From Rhodoferax sp. GW822-FHT02A01 (GTDB lineage Bacteria; Pseudomonadota; Gammaproteobacteria; Burkholderiales; Burkholderiaceae_C), in NCBI RefSeq assembly GCF_038784515.1, contig NZ_CP152376.1:4898001-4962000 (forward strand): 64,000 bases of DNA. Direction: 5' to 3'. A program made the translations under genes and the position numbers. The notes beneath the pieces were generated by a model. It did not search any database. It saw only the letters and a program-made list of their open reading frames with translations, and was not told the DNA's origin. Position 1 is the first letter of the stretch. Each line of letters starts with the position of its first letter. This document shows, one piece after another, positions 45,017-57,957 of the stretch.

Positions 45017-45463
45017 TCAATTCTTCCCAGTAGAGCCGTACCCGCCCTCCCCGCGCTGGGAAGCAGGAAACTCCTGAACGATATTGAAGCGGGCCTGCGC
45101 CACCGGCACGATGACCAGTTGAGCGATTCGCTCCATGGGCTCGATGGTGAAGGCGGTGGAGCTGCGATTCCAGGCGCTCACCATCAGTTGGCCCTGGTAA
45201 TCGCTGTCAATGAGTCCCACCAGATTGCCCAGCACGATGCCGTGCTTGTGGCCCAGACCGGAGCGCGGCAGGATGAGCGCTGCATAACCGGGGTCTGCCA
45301 GATAAATGGCCATTCCGGTGGGAACCAGTTGCCAGGCGTTGGGGCGCAGCGTCAGCGGCTCATCCAGACAGGCGCGCAAGTCCAGCCCCGCACTTCCGGG
45401 TGTGGCATAGGCCGGCATGTTGTCGTTGAGGCGGCTGTCGAGAATTTTGACGTCGATTTGCAT
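45017..45463 (-). CDS. dut: dUTP diphosphatase
   Basis: 148 residues; trimeric dUTPase that hydrolyses dUTP to dUMP, preventing uracil in DNA. Motifs: [13 protein letters not shown] (motif 1), [21 protein letters not shown] (motifs 2-3) and the C-terminal glycine-rich [12 protein letters not shown] (motif 5). It starts at [11 protein letters not shown], 58 bases after coaBC, the usual partner. Confidence 0.95.
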   Translation of the reverse strand: MQIDVKILDSRLNDNMPAYATPGSAGLDLRACLDEPLTLRPNAWQLVPTGMAIYLADPGYAALILPRSGLGHKHGIVLGNLVGLIDSDYQGQLMVSAWNRSSTAFTIEPMERIAQLVIVPVAQARFNIVQEFPASQRGEGGYGSTGKN

Positions 45464-45521
45464 GGTTGTTCTTTTCAGTGAAATGATTCGGAAAAAGAGG
45501 CGAATTGCGCCCCTTGAATAT

Positions 45522-46742
45522 TCAAGCGGTCGCGCTGGCCAGGCGGGCGGCAATGTCGGCCACCAGCTGCCGTGCCAACGCAAGTTTGTTGTTGCGCGGA
45601 ATTTCGCGCGAACCGTTGACATCCACCAGCAGCAAGGCATTGTCATCCTGGCCGAACGTGGCAGGACCAATATTGCCCACCAGCAGGGGCACGTTCTTGC
45701 GCGCGCGCTTCGCCGTGGCATGGGCCAGAAGATCATGGCTCTCTGCGGCAAAGCCTACGCAATACAAAGCCCCGCTGGTCGCGCGCGCAGATTTCGCAAG
45801 CGTAGCCAGAATGTCCGGGTTCTCCACAAATCCAAGTTGCGGCACCTGGCCCGAACCGTCCTTCTTGATCTTCTGTTGGGCTGAGTTTTCCGGACGCCAA
45901 TCGGCCACGGCCGCAGTAGCGACAAAAACGCTGGCAAGTGGTGCTTGTCGCAGGCATGCGTCCAGCATCTCCTGTGCCGACACCACATCGATACGGCTCA
46001 CGCCACGCGGCGTAGCCAGTGCAACCGGCCCAGCGATCAGGGTCACCGTGGCACCGGCTTCCTGTGCAGCACGCGCCACTGCAAACCCCATTTTTCCGCT
46101 GGACAGATTGGTGATGCCGCGCACGGGATCAATGGCTTCAAACGTGGGGCCAGCAGTCACCAGCACGTGGTGCCCCGCCAAAACCTTCGGCTGGAAGAAC
46201 GCAATCACATCCTGTAACAATTCCTGCGGCTCCAGCATGCGGCCATCGCCAGTCTCGCCGCAGGCCTGCAGGCCATTGCCCACGCCGAGCAACGTGGCGC
46301 CATCGGCCTTGAGCTGCGTCATATTGCGTTGCGTAGCAGGATGCGCCCACATCTCGCGGTTCATGGCCGGAGCAATCAGCAGAGGCACGCGATCCATGGG
46401 ACGTGCCAGACACATCAGGCTGAGCAGGTCGTCCGCACGTCCGTGCAGGAGCTTGGCCATGAAGTCGGCGCTGCAGGGGGCTATCAGAATGGCATCGGCC
46501 TCACGGCTGATGTTGATGTGCGGCATGTTGTTGGGCTCACGCGCATCCCATTGCGAGGTGAATACCGGCCGATTGCTCAGCGCCTGCATGGTCACCGGCG
46601 TGATGAATTGGGCCGCCGCCTCGGTCATGACCACCTGCACCGTGGCGCCTTGCTTGATCAGCGCACGGCACAACTCGGCAGCCTTGTAGCACGCGATGCC
46701 GCCGGTGAGCCCCAGAACAATATGTTTGCCGTTCAAGTCCAT
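45522..46742 (-). CDS. coaBC: Bifunctional phosphopantothenoylcysteine decarboxylase / ligase
   Basis: 406 residues; two steps of coenzyme A synthesis. The N-terminal flavoprotein decarboxylase (residues about 5-180) has [14 protein letters not shown] and the PAMNREMW active-site segment. The C-terminal CTP-dependent ligase (from about 190) has [25 protein letters not shown]. The ATG at MDLNGKHIV fits the family start. Divergent from pyrG. Confidence 0.95.
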   Translation of the reverse strand: MDLNGKHIVLGLTGGIACYKAAELCRALIKQGATVQVVMTEAAAQFITPVTMQALSNRPVFTSQWDAREPNNMPHINISREADAILIAPCSADFMAKLLHGRADDLLSLMCLARPMDRVPLLIAPAMNREMWAHPATQRNMTQLKADGATLLGVGNGLQACGETGDGRMLEPQELLQDVIAFFQPKVLAGHHVLVTAGPTFEAIDPVRGITNLSSGKMGFAVARAAQEAGATVTLIAGPVALATPRGVSRIDVVSAQEMLDACLRQAPLASVFVATAAVADWRPENSAQQKIKKDGSGQVPQLGFVENPDILATLAKSARATSGALYCVGFAAESHDLLAHATAKRARKNVPLLVGNIGPATFGQDDNALLLVDVNGSREIPRNNKLALARQLVADIAARLASATA

Positions 46743-46786
46743 GGTGTGTGCGCCTGGGCGCGGTATACAGATGGGCTGCAATGTAG

Positions 46787-49383
<2,597 letters not shown>

Positions 49384-49429
49384 TGGGTGCAAGATCAGAG
49401 TCGCCAATAGTTTGTTTGTTTTGTTCTAG

Positions 49430-50725
<1,296 letters not shown>

Positions 50726-50751
50726 CTTGAGGAAAGGCCAAACCACACGAC

Positions 50752-51027
50752 ATGAGTAACCGCCTGGTTCCCGTTGTTCTGATTGCCCTGCTGCTGGTGC
50801 TGCACGGGCAGTTGTGGTTTGGCCGCGGCAGCGTGCGCAATGTGAGCAAGCTGCAGTACCAGCTGGAAGCCCAGAAGGTCAAGAATGCACAGGCAGCCTT
50901 GGCCAATGACCGCCTGAGTGCCGAGATCCGGGACCTGAAAGAAGGTCTGGAGATCGTCGAGGAAAAAGCCCGCAGCGAACTGGGCATGGTCAAGAACAAC
51001 GAAATCTTCGTGCAGATCGCCCGCTAG
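50752..51027 (+). CDS. ftsB: Cell division protein FtsB
   Basis: 91 residues; one N-terminal transmembrane helix (VPVVLIALLLVLHGQLWFG) followed by a coiled coil (LQYQLEAQKVKNAQAALAND). It binds FtsL and FtsQ in the divisome. GAGGAAAGG lies upstream. The position after eno is the classical one. Confidence 0.93.
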   Translation: MSNRLVPVVLIALLLVLHGQLWFGRGSVRNVSKLQYQLEAQKVKNAQAALANDRLSAEIRDLKEGLEIVEEKARSELGMVKNNEIFVQIAR

Positions 51028-51037
51028 GCCAGCGGCC

Positions 51038-51481
51038 GTGTCAGAGCCCCCTCGCCTCGCCATTCTGGGAGTACCCGGCACTGGCAAATCCACATTGGCT
51101 GCAGCGCTGCAGCACGCTGTATCCCCCACCGTCTTGCAGGTCGCGCCTTCAGATGACGATGAAGCCCGCCAGCATCGACAACTCTTTGATCTGACCTTGC
51201 TGACCGGACTGGATCTGCTGCCAGCCACCGCAGACCATGCGCGTTTGGGCGCCCTGGATCAGACCTTCAGGGACGCGCTGTCCCGGTACGGTCTACCCTA
51301 CTCTCTGGTCTATGGACAAGGCAAGGCACGCAGCGACAACGCGCTGATGTCCATTCGATTTCACCTGCGCATCACCAACGGTTTGCAACAACCCGTCAGC
51401 CGCTGGCGCTGGGCATGCGAAAAGTGCTCCGATCCGGATTGCGAGCATCAGCTCTTCAGCAACTTATTGCGAGACCGTTGA
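51038..51481 (+). CDS. P-loop protein with C-terminal CxxC motifs, unknown function
   Basis: 147 residues from a GTG. Walker A is GVPGTGKST (about residues 11-19), a short nucleotide-binding core follows, and the C-terminus has CEKCSDPDCEH, a probable zinc knuckle. It is too short for a standard AAA ATPase; no family name is certain. It follows ftsB by 10 bases and may be in the same operon. The start has only a weak ribosome-binding site. Confidence 0.68.
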   Translation: MSEPPRLAILGVPGTGKSTLAAALQHAVSPTVLQVAPSDDDEARQHRQLFDLTLLTGLDLLPATADHARLGALDQTFRDALSRYGLPYSLVYGQGKARSDNALMSIRFHLRITNGLQQPVSRWRWACEKCSDPDCEHQLFSNLLRDR

Positions 51482-51524
51482 AGTCCTCGCATCTACAGGA
51501 CAAGCCGGGGTCGGCCTACGCCCG

Positions 51525-52514
51525 TCAATGGGCGTCGGCGCTGCCGCTGCCCAGCTGAATGGCATCCACGAAAAGCTGCGCTGCATCGATCGGATCAAAG
51601 CGGTACTGCAATCCGCAGAACTCGCAACCCACCTCGATGTCACCACGCTCGGCCAGGATTTCCTCGACCTCTTCGCGCCCCAAACTCACAATCATCTTGC
51701 CGACACGCTCGCGGCTGCAGTTGCAGCCAAAACGTGGAGCACTTTCGCCCACAAGCGGCTCGAAGCGGGTAATGCTCTCTTCCCAGAACAGCCTACGCAG
51801 AATGGTGTCCACGTCCAGGGTCAACAGCTCTTCGCGCTTGAGACTGGACGCCAGTGTGGCGATCCGGTTGTAGTGCTCGTTCATGCCGATCTGGTCTTCG
51901 TTTTCCTTGGAGACCATGCTGCCCGCCAGGTTGCCCGCTCCGGCCATGGGCAGGCGCTGGATCAGCAAACCGGCAGCGACTTTATCATCTGCTGCCAGCA
52001 CCAGCGTGGTGTCCAACTGCTCGCTTTGCAGCATGTAGTGCTCCAACACTGCGTTCAGGTCTTCAATCGGTTTGCCGTGGTCGTCAAACAGGGGCACCAC
52101 GCCTTGATAGGGCTGCTGACCGGGGAATTTGGTCTTGGGATCCAGGGTAATGGCGCAGCGCGCCTTGTTGGTGGCATTGACCATCTGGCTCAGGCTTGCG
52201 TCGTCAGCCACCGTTTGCGTCACGGTAGCCGTCGCCCGCAGCGACAGATCAGGCTGCACCTCCACCACCGCCACCTTGACCGGACCATCGCCAAAGATCT
52301 GCAGAACCAGTGATCCGTCGAACTTGATATTGGCCTGCATCAGTGCCGCTGCTGCAGTCATCTCACCCAGCAGATTGCGCACAGGCTCCGCATAGGCGCC
52401 AGTCTGGCTGTTGCTGGCGCGCCGCCGCAGGATTTCGGTCCATGCGTCCGTCAGGCGTACCACCATGCCGCGCACTGGCAGCCCGTCAAATAAAAACTTG
52501 TGCAGTTCAGACAT
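51525..52514 (-). CDS. hslO: Redox-regulated chaperone Hsp33
   Basis: 329 residues; holding chaperone activated by oxidation and unfolding. The C-terminal zinc cysteines are present as CNC in RFGCNCSRERV and CxxC in CEFCGLQY; the core domain precedes them. It lies upstream of a convergent P-loop gene, with an ACGCCC/GGGCGT stem in the overlap region. Confidence 0.94.
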   Translation of the reverse strand: MSELHKFLFDGLPVRGMVVRLTDAWTEILRRRASNSQTGAYAEPVRNLLGEMTAAAALMQANIKFDGSLVLQIFGDGPVKVAVVEVQPDLSLRATATVTQTVADDASLSQMVNATNKARCAITLDPKTKFPGQQPYQGVVPLFDDHGKPIEDLNAVLEHYMLQSEQLDTTLVLAADDKVAAGLLIQRLPMAGAGNLAGSMVSKENEDQIGMNEHYNRIATLASSLKREELLTLDVDTILRRLFWEESITRFEPLVGESAPRFGCNCSRERVGKMIVSLGREEVEEILAERGDIEVGCEFCGLQYRFDPIDAAQLFVDAIQLGSGSADAH

Positions 52515-52555
52515 GCACCACTCCCAATGTGAGGGCAGCCTGACAGCTGCCCGGG

Positions 52556-53080
52556 TTATCCGATTCTCTTGAGGCCGCTGCGGAACTGTGCGGCGTTGTC
52601 CACATAGTGTTTCGCGGTGGCACGCAAACCCCGTTGCTGCTCAGGCGTGAGTTCACGCACCGCCTTGGCCGGACTGCCAATGATCATGCTGCCGTCCGGG
52701 AACTCCTTGCCCTCGGTTACCAGAGCACCAGCCCCAACAATGCAGCCCTTACCGATTTTCGCACCATTGAGCACGATCGCGCCTATGCCGATCAGAGAGC
52801 CATCACCCACGGTACAGCCATGCAGCATGACCATGTGGCCCACGGTAACGTCATCGCCGATGGTCAGCGGCTCGCCTGCATCGGCATGCAGCACGCTGCC
52901 GTCCTGGATGTTGGTAGCACGGCCTATGCGGATCCCTTCGGTATCGCCACGCACGACGGCGCCAAACCACACGCTGCTGTCCTGGCCCAGCTCCACGTTG
53001 CCCATGACCTGCGCGCTGTCGGCAACCCAGGCTCCCTCCGCCACACGGGGTGCAATGCTGTTCAATTCGTAGATGGCCAT
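52556..53080 (-). CDS. Gamma-carbonic anhydrase family protein
   Basis: 174 residues; left-handed beta-helix from hexapeptide repeats (SSVWFGAVVRGD, VGHMVMLHGCTVGDGSLIG). The zinc histidines of the family are in GHMVMLHG. Actual carbonic anhydrase activity of such YrdA/PaaY-type proteins is often absent or weak. Divergent from the ferritin-like gene. Confidence 0.9.
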   Translation of the reverse strand: MAIYELNSIAPRVAEGAWVADSAQVMGNVELGQDSSVWFGAVVRGDTEGIRIGRATNIQDGSVLHADAGEPLTIGDDVTVGHMVMLHGCTVGDGSLIGIGAIVLNGAKIGKGCIVGAGALVTEGKEFPDGSMIIGSPAKAVRELTPEQQRGLRATAKHYVDNAAQFRSGLKRIG

Positions 53081-53118
53081 CGGTTCTCCTGCTTTCTGGT
53101 TTGCCTAGAATTGTAGGG

Positions 53119-53922
53119 ATGACTGACATCCGCTTTGGCGCACGCGCCGCTTTCCTGTGCGCCGACCCCGGTGCCAAGGTACTGGCCGTGCAAGACTTGG
53201 CGCAGCGGCAGGCGAACCTGCCCATTGATCCCCAGATACGTTTTGACTCCGCGACATCCCCTGGTCGCCCGACCAAACCCGAACTGGTGTCACCACGGGA
53301 TGTGCCGCGCCGTTCGCCCTACACGCCCGATGGCCATGCCGCGCTGATTCACTCCATTGCGCACATCGAATTCAATGCCATCAACCTGGCCCTGGATGCG
53401 GTCTGGCGTTTTGCCGACATGCCCGACGCCTATTACCTGGACTGGTTGCACGTGGCGCAGGAAGAGGCCAAACACTTCCAGCTGTTGAGCGACCATCTGG
53501 CTGGTTTGGGCCATGCCTATGGAGATTTCCCTGCGCATGATGGGCTGTGGACTATGGCCGAGAACACGCGCCATGACGTGACCGCCCGCATGGCATTGGT
53601 GCCGCGAACGCTGGAAGCGCGTGGGCTGGACGCAACACCGATCATCCAGACCAAACTGCGCAAGGTCGGCTCCCCTGCGGCCTTGGAAGCGGTCGCCATC
53701 CTGGATGTCATCTTGCGGGAAGAAGTAGGCCATGTGGCCATTGGTAATCACTGGTACCACTGGTTGTGCGAGCGAAAAGGGCTGGACAGCCACCTTTTTT
53801 ATGCCCAGGCCAGCAGTCAGTATGGTGGCCCCAGCCTCAAACCGCCCTTCAATCTGGAAGCGCGCAAGAGAGCCGGCTTCAGCCAGCAGGAGCTCGATGC
53901 CCTGCCAACAGCACCTCTGTAA
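53119..53922 (+). CDS. DUF455 ferritin-like protein
   Basis: 267 residues. Ferritin-like four-helix features: a first ExxH in HSIAHIEFNAINLALD, the second in AQEEAKHFQLL, and later REEVGHVAIGNHW, a pattern expected to bind a di-metal site. The family is also linked to MiaE-like hydroxylases; the substrate is unknown. A TAGAAT box lies just upstream of the ATG, so the leader is short. Confidence 0.85.
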   Translation: MTDIRFGARAAFLCADPGAKVLAVQDLAQRQANLPIDPQIRFDSATSPGRPTKPELVSPRDVPRRSPYTPDGHAALIHSIAHIEFNAINLALDAVWRFADMPDAYYLDWLHVAQEEAKHFQLLSDHLAGLGHAYGDFPAHDGLWTMAENTRHDVTARMALVPRTLEARGLDATPIIQTKLRKVGSPAALEAVAILDVILREEVGHVAIGNHWYHWLCERKGLDSHLFYAQASSQYGGPSLKPPFNLEARKRAGFSQQELDALPTAPL

Positions 53923-53984
53923 TCCATGCCATTTGAGCGCACTACGTCTAGAATGGTTCGGATAACTGCCCACCCCTGTCACAC

Positions 53985-55241
53985 ATGCCAGATAACCTGA
54001 GTCCCAGTCCGCTGAACGCCCAGCCTCACGGAGGAAACCGGGTGATTGCGCGGCAAGCGATCCTGGACGAAAAACGGACCGTATTCGGATACGAACTGTT
54101 CGATCGTTCCATGCAATCCAGCGAACACACCGCCGCCAGCGATGCACAACTCCTGTTCAATGCCTTGTCCTTGGCCGAATACGACTCGCTGGCCAGCCGC
54201 AAGACCATTTTCGTGAACTGCACCCACGAGAGTCTGGCTGCCGGACATCTGGACCTGGTAGAGCCCGAACATGTGGTGCTGGAAATCCCGCCCCTGCCGC
54301 TGTCGCAGATCGACCAGATCGGAAACCACTTGCCCAATCTGCAACAAATGCAACGCCGTGGCTTTCGTCTGGCCTTTGACTATTCGGTGCTGACCAAGTC
54401 CTATGAATCATGGTTGCCACTGGCCTCATTCATCAAGTTTGATCTGTCCGTGCTCAAGGCCGAGGCGATAGCCGGGTTTGTCAAACTGGCTCAGGCCAAA
54501 TCCACGGCGCGCCTCATTGCGGAAAAGGTGGAAACCCACAAGCAATACGCCATGGTCGAAGGGCTGGACGTCAAGCTGTTCCAGGGCTTCTGGTTTGCCA
54601 AGCCCGTGATCGTCGAAGGGCAAAGTGTGCGTCCGTCGCAGGCCAACATCCTGCGCCTCATCGACTTGGTGCGCAAGCAAGCCAGCACCGACGAAATCGA
54701 AACCGTGCTCAAGCACGACCCCATGCTGTCGTTCAACCTGCTGCGCTTCATCAACTCAGCCGGTTTTGGCATGCGCACCGAAGTCACGTCGTTCAAGCAC
54801 GCTGTGATGTTGCTAGGCCTGAACCGACTCTTCAAATGGGCGGCATTGTTGATGACCACCTCCTTAGGCGGCGATACCCCGCCCGCGGTGGGCACCACCG
54901 CCGTGGTGCGTGGCCGCCTGATGGAATTGCTGGCGCTGCAGAAATTGCCTCCGGAAGAAAGCGACAACGCCTTTGTGGCCGGTGTGTTCTCCCTGCTGGA
55001 CACCATGCTGGGAATGCCCATGGACAAGGCACTGGCCAGCCTGACATTGCCGCAACAGGTGGTTGATGCACTGCTGCACCAGACCGGCCCCTTGGCGCCG
55101 TTTCTGGCGCTTACCCTGGCCTGCGAGTCTTCGGATGACACCGCATTTGCTTCGGCAACCAAGGCCCTGGGTATGACCAGCAGCGAGGTCAACCTGGCCC
55201 ATCTGGAAGCCCTGGCCTGGGCCGAAACGCTGTCCATTTAG
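53985..55241 (+). CDS. EAL-HDOD domain signalling protein
   Basis: 418 residues. An EAL-like domain (about 20-215) with a degenerate motif (ELF in GYELFDRS instead of the ExL triad, VLEIPP where catalytic residues would be) suggests no c-di-GMP hydrolysis. The C-terminal HDOD domain (about 220-400) has the typical DPMLSFNLLRFINSAGF. Such proteins often act as protein-protein hubs in c-di-GMP or motility control. It is convergent with xerD; a TAGGG/CCCTA stem contains both stops. Confidence 0.85.
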   Translation: MPDNLSPSPLNAQPHGGNRVIARQAILDEKRTVFGYELFDRSMQSSEHTAASDAQLLFNALSLAEYDSLASRKTIFVNCTHESLAAGHLDLVEPEHVVLEIPPLPLSQIDQIGNHLPNLQQMQRRGFRLAFDYSVLTKSYESWLPLASFIKFDLSVLKAEAIAGFVKLAQAKSTARLIAEKVETHKQYAMVEGLDVKLFQGFWFAKPVIVEGQSVRPSQANILRLIDLVRKQASTDEIETVLKHDPMLSFNLLRFINSAGFGMRTEVTSFKHAVMLLGLNRLFKWAALLMTTSLGGDTPPAVGTTAVVRGRLMELLALQKLPPEESDNAFVAGVFSLLDTMLGMPMDKALASLTLPQQVVDALLHQTGPLAPFLALTLACESSDDTAFASATKALGMTSSEVNLAHLEALAWAETLSI

Positions 55242-55255
55242 GGCCTGCACAGACC

Positions 55256-56170
55256 CTAGCCCCGCGGGTGGTGCTGCGCATGCAACTGAGCCAATCGTTC
55301 CCTGGCCACATGGGTGTAGATGGTGGTGGTGGATATGTCGGCATGGCCCAGCAGCATCTGCACCGCACGCAAATCAGCCCCATGGTTGAGCAGATGTGTG
55401 GCGAAGGCGTGGCGTAAGGTGTGCGGCGACAAGGGTGATCGGATGCCCGCTGCCAGCGCATATTTCTTCACCACGTACCAGAACATCACACGCGACATGG
55501 CTTCGCCTGCCGTGGTTCCACGCACTGTGATGAACAGGTCCTGCGACTGCTTGCCTGCCAGCAGCTCCTGACGCGGCGCTCCCAGGTACTGGCGCAACCA
55601 CATGGCCGCCACCTCGCCGAACGGCACCAGCCGCTCCTTGGAACCCTTGCCCAGCACGCGCAGCACGTTGTCGTTGAGGCTGATGTTGAACACCTTGAGG
55701 TCTACCAGTTCGCTCACGCGCAGGCCACTGGCATACATCAGTTCCAGCATGGTGCGATCGCGCACGCCCAACGCATTGGAGGTATCCGGCGCCGCCAGCA
55801 AGGCTTCCACCTGGGCCTCGCTCAAAGTCTTGGGCACGCGCAGCGCCTGCTTGGCCGATTGCAGCTTGAGCGTGGGGTCCACGGTAATGCGGCTCTCGCG
55901 CAAGGCCCAACGGAAGTAACGCTTGAACACGGTCAGGCGTCGGTTGGCACTGGTGGCCTTGGTATCGGCATGGCGCGCAGCAAAGTAGGCTTGCAGATCG
56001 GTCTCGGTGCTGTCGTTGAGGCCGCGTGCACGTTCTGCCAGCCAGCGCGCATACAGCGTGAGGTCTCGCCGGTAGGCTGCCAGGGTGTTCTTGGAAAGTC
56101 CCTCTTCCAGCCAGAGTGCGTCGATAAAGACGTCGACTGCTTCGAGGCTGGAGACCAGTTGCGCATTCAT
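55256..56170 (-). CDS. xerD: Tyrosine recombinase XerD
   Basis: 304 residues; resolves chromosome dimers at dif with XerC. Core residues visible: R151 (ASGLRVSEL), K175 or K178 (GKGSKER), H250 and R253 (SPHTLRHAFATHL), H276 (LLGHADIS), and the nucleophile Y285 (TTIYTHV). The N-terminal SAM-like core-binding domain precedes. There is no att or integrase context, so it is a housekeeping recombinase. Confidence 0.94.
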   Translation of the reverse strand: MNAQLVSSLEAVDVFIDALWLEEGLSKNTLAAYRRDLTLYARWLAERARGLNDSTETDLQAYFAARHADTKATSANRRLTVFKRYFRWALRESRITVDPTLKLQSAKQALRVPKTLSEAQVEALLAAPDTSNALGVRDRTMLELMYASGLRVSELVDLKVFNISLNDNVLRVLGKGSKERLVPFGEVAAMWLRQYLGAPRQELLAGKQSQDLFITVRGTTAGEAMSRVMFWYVVKKYALAAGIRSPLSPHTLRHAFATHLLNHGADLRAVQMLLGHADISTTTIYTHVARERLAQLHAQHHPRG

Positions 56171-56211
56171 AGGTGCCGCAGTGTAAGGGCAAGGCTGCTA
56201 TTCTCGCTGCA

Positions 56212-57123
56212 GTGAATTACGCCCAACTCCTCTTTCCCGACTTTTCCCTCATCCTGTGCGGCTTTCTGGTGTGCCGCTACACGGCCCTGAACCGCACCGT
56301 CTGGCAACAGGTGGATGCCCTGGTGTATTTCTTTCTGTTCCCGGTACTGCTGTTCCACTCCATTGTGAAGAGCACCCTGGATCTGCGCGCCGCCTCCGGA
56401 CTGATTGGCGCGGGCTGGACGCTGGGTGCCATTGGCATCACGCTGGCCTATGTGCTGCCCTACCTGCCAGTACTGGGTCGCCACATCGACAAGCGCCAGC
56501 ATGCGGCCTGCGCGCAGGTGGGATTTCGCTTCAACTCCTTCATTGGACTGGCCATCGCCGAGCGGCTGGCGGGACCTGAAGGCCTGCTGCTGATTGCCGT
56601 GTTGATTGGTGTGTGCGTACCGGTTTTCAACACGGCTGCGGTGTGGCCTATGGCACGGCACGCCGAGCGCGGATTCCTGCGCGAGCTGGTGCGCAACCCG
56701 CTGATCATTGGAACCGCCTCGGGCCTGCTGGCAAACATTGCGGGCTTTCATATTCCGCCTTGGCTGGAGCCCACGGTGACACGGGTGGGCGCGGCCGCAC
56801 TGGCAATGGGCTTGATGGCCGCCGGTGCAGGCATGCAGTTCAGCGCGCTGACACGCGACCGGGCGCTGGGCATTTCGGTATTGACGGTGCGGCACTTCAT
56901 CTCGCCACTGGTGGCCTTTGCGCTGGCACGGTGGTATGGGCTGTCAGCCTTGCAGACCACCATCCTGCTGGCTTTTTCCGCCTTGCCCACGGCCCCCACC
57001 GGCTACGTGCTGGCCGCACGCATGGGCTATGACGGTGCCTACGTGGCCGGGCTGGTCACCCTGTCTACCGTGCTGGGCATGCTCAGCCTGCCTTTTGCGC
57101 TGGGTGTCTTGCGGCAGCTGTAG
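56212..57123 (+). CDS. AEC family transporter
   Basis: 303 residues with about 10 membrane helices of the auxin-efflux-carrier superfamily. The N-terminal helix LLFPDFSLILCGFLVCRY and the TAPTGYVLAARMGYD region are typical. The substrate is unknown (malonate, malate and others occur in the family). I start at the GTG 56212 (NYAQLLFPDF), the usual beginning; a GTG at 56173 is also open. Confidence 0.85.
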   Translation: MNYAQLLFPDFSLILCGFLVCRYTALNRTVWQQVDALVYFFLFPVLLFHSIVKSTLDLRAASGLIGAGWTLGAIGITLAYVLPYLPVLGRHIDKRQHAACAQVGFRFNSFIGLAIAERLAGPEGLLLIAVLIGVCVPVFNTAAVWPMARHAERGFLRELVRNPLIIGTASGLLANIAGFHIPPWLEPTVTRVGAAALAMGLMAAGAGMQFSALTRDRALGISVLTVRHFISPLVAFALARWYGLSALQTTILLAFSALPTAPTGYVLAARMGYDGAYVAGLVTLSTVLGMLSLPFALGVLRQL

Positions 57124-57146
57124 CCACGCTGGCAACTGGCACAGGC

Positions 57147-57947
57147 CTACGCCAGGGTCTGCAACTCAGCTGTACGCAAGCCGTTTTGACGGGCCCGTTG
57201 CAGGAAGTCCTGACCAGCCGCTTCAAACCCAGTCACCGGACTCATGCAGTCGGTCAACAGCACGGTCTGCCACAACCGTGCTGCGCTCAGGTGGGCCATC
57301 ATGTCGTCCACGGAAGCGGCCACACAATGACTCAATGCCTCACCCGCCACCAGTAAAGAGTGTGAGCCTGCGGCCAGCGTATTCAGCAGGCTTTGGTTGA
57401 GCTGGGTGCGTGCGTCGTCCGGCCGCGGCACTTCGGCACGAAAGGCGCTGTACTGTTCCGTCAGCGGATGCATGCCCTTGAGCACCTTGTTGCAGGTCTT
57501 GCCACTTGTCACCTCCCAGCGTGCTATCGCCTCGGACAGGCCGGTGTGGATGTTGTGGCCCCAGGTACCCAGCACACAATGCACCGGCCAGACCACCAAC
57601 TGGCGCTGCCCCCCCGCCTCCAAGGCCTGGAGATACTGCAGCACTTCCTCATGCAATTCCTTGTGGCGTGGCCGGTAGGTTCCGGCTGCGAGATCTGCCG
57701 CCGTGATCAAGGTAAAAGGTGGCACCGGCTGGCCCAGTGCGTCCTCCCAGAAAGTGGTGCGCTCCACGCCCACGCTGGCATGGGAGTCCAGCGTCACCGT
57801 GATGCTGCCGACCTCGTCCGCATGCTGCAGCAGCCAGTCTGCCAAGCGCTGCATATCGGCGTTGGCGCCCGTCACCGGCAGCGCGGCCTGGGGGATATCC
57901 AGAAAATCATTTTGCGGGTCAATCACCAGCAGGTCGTAGGCAGCCAT
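57147..57947 (-). CDS. Cysteine hydrolase (isochorismatase/nicotinamidase-like)
   Basis: 266 residues. The catalytic triad resembles nicotinamidase: Asp in VIDPQNDFLD, lysine downstream, and Cys in GEALSHCVAASVDD. Metal-binding D and H of nicotinamidases are near TLDSHAS. It may process nicotinamide or another amide. The ATG at 57947 has AAGGA upstream and lies 10 bases from the queG stop. Confidence 0.85.
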   Translation of the reverse strand: MAAYDLLVIDPQNDFLDIPQAALPVTGANADMQRLADWLLQHADEVGSITVTLDSHASVGVERTTFWEDALGQPVPPFTLITAADLAAGTYRPRHKELHEEVLQYLQALEAGGQRQLVVWPVHCVLGTWGHNIHTGLSEAIARWEVTSGKTCNKVLKGMHPLTEQYSAFRAEVPRPDDARTQLNQSLLNTLAAGSHSLLVAGEALSHCVAASVDDMMAHLSAARLWQTVLLTDCMSPVTGFEAAGQDFLQRARQNGLRTAELQTLA

Positions 57948-57957
57948 AGCGGTCCTT

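Noticed and set aside
55239..55258. TAGGG/CCCTA stem containing both stop codons of the EAL-HDOD and xerD genes
   Set aside because: Only five base pairs with a ten-base loop; it is likely coincidental.
55256..56170. xerD as an integrase marking a mobile island
   Set aside because: Length, motifs and neighbours fit the chromosomal recombinase; no att-like repeats or cargo genes adjoin it.
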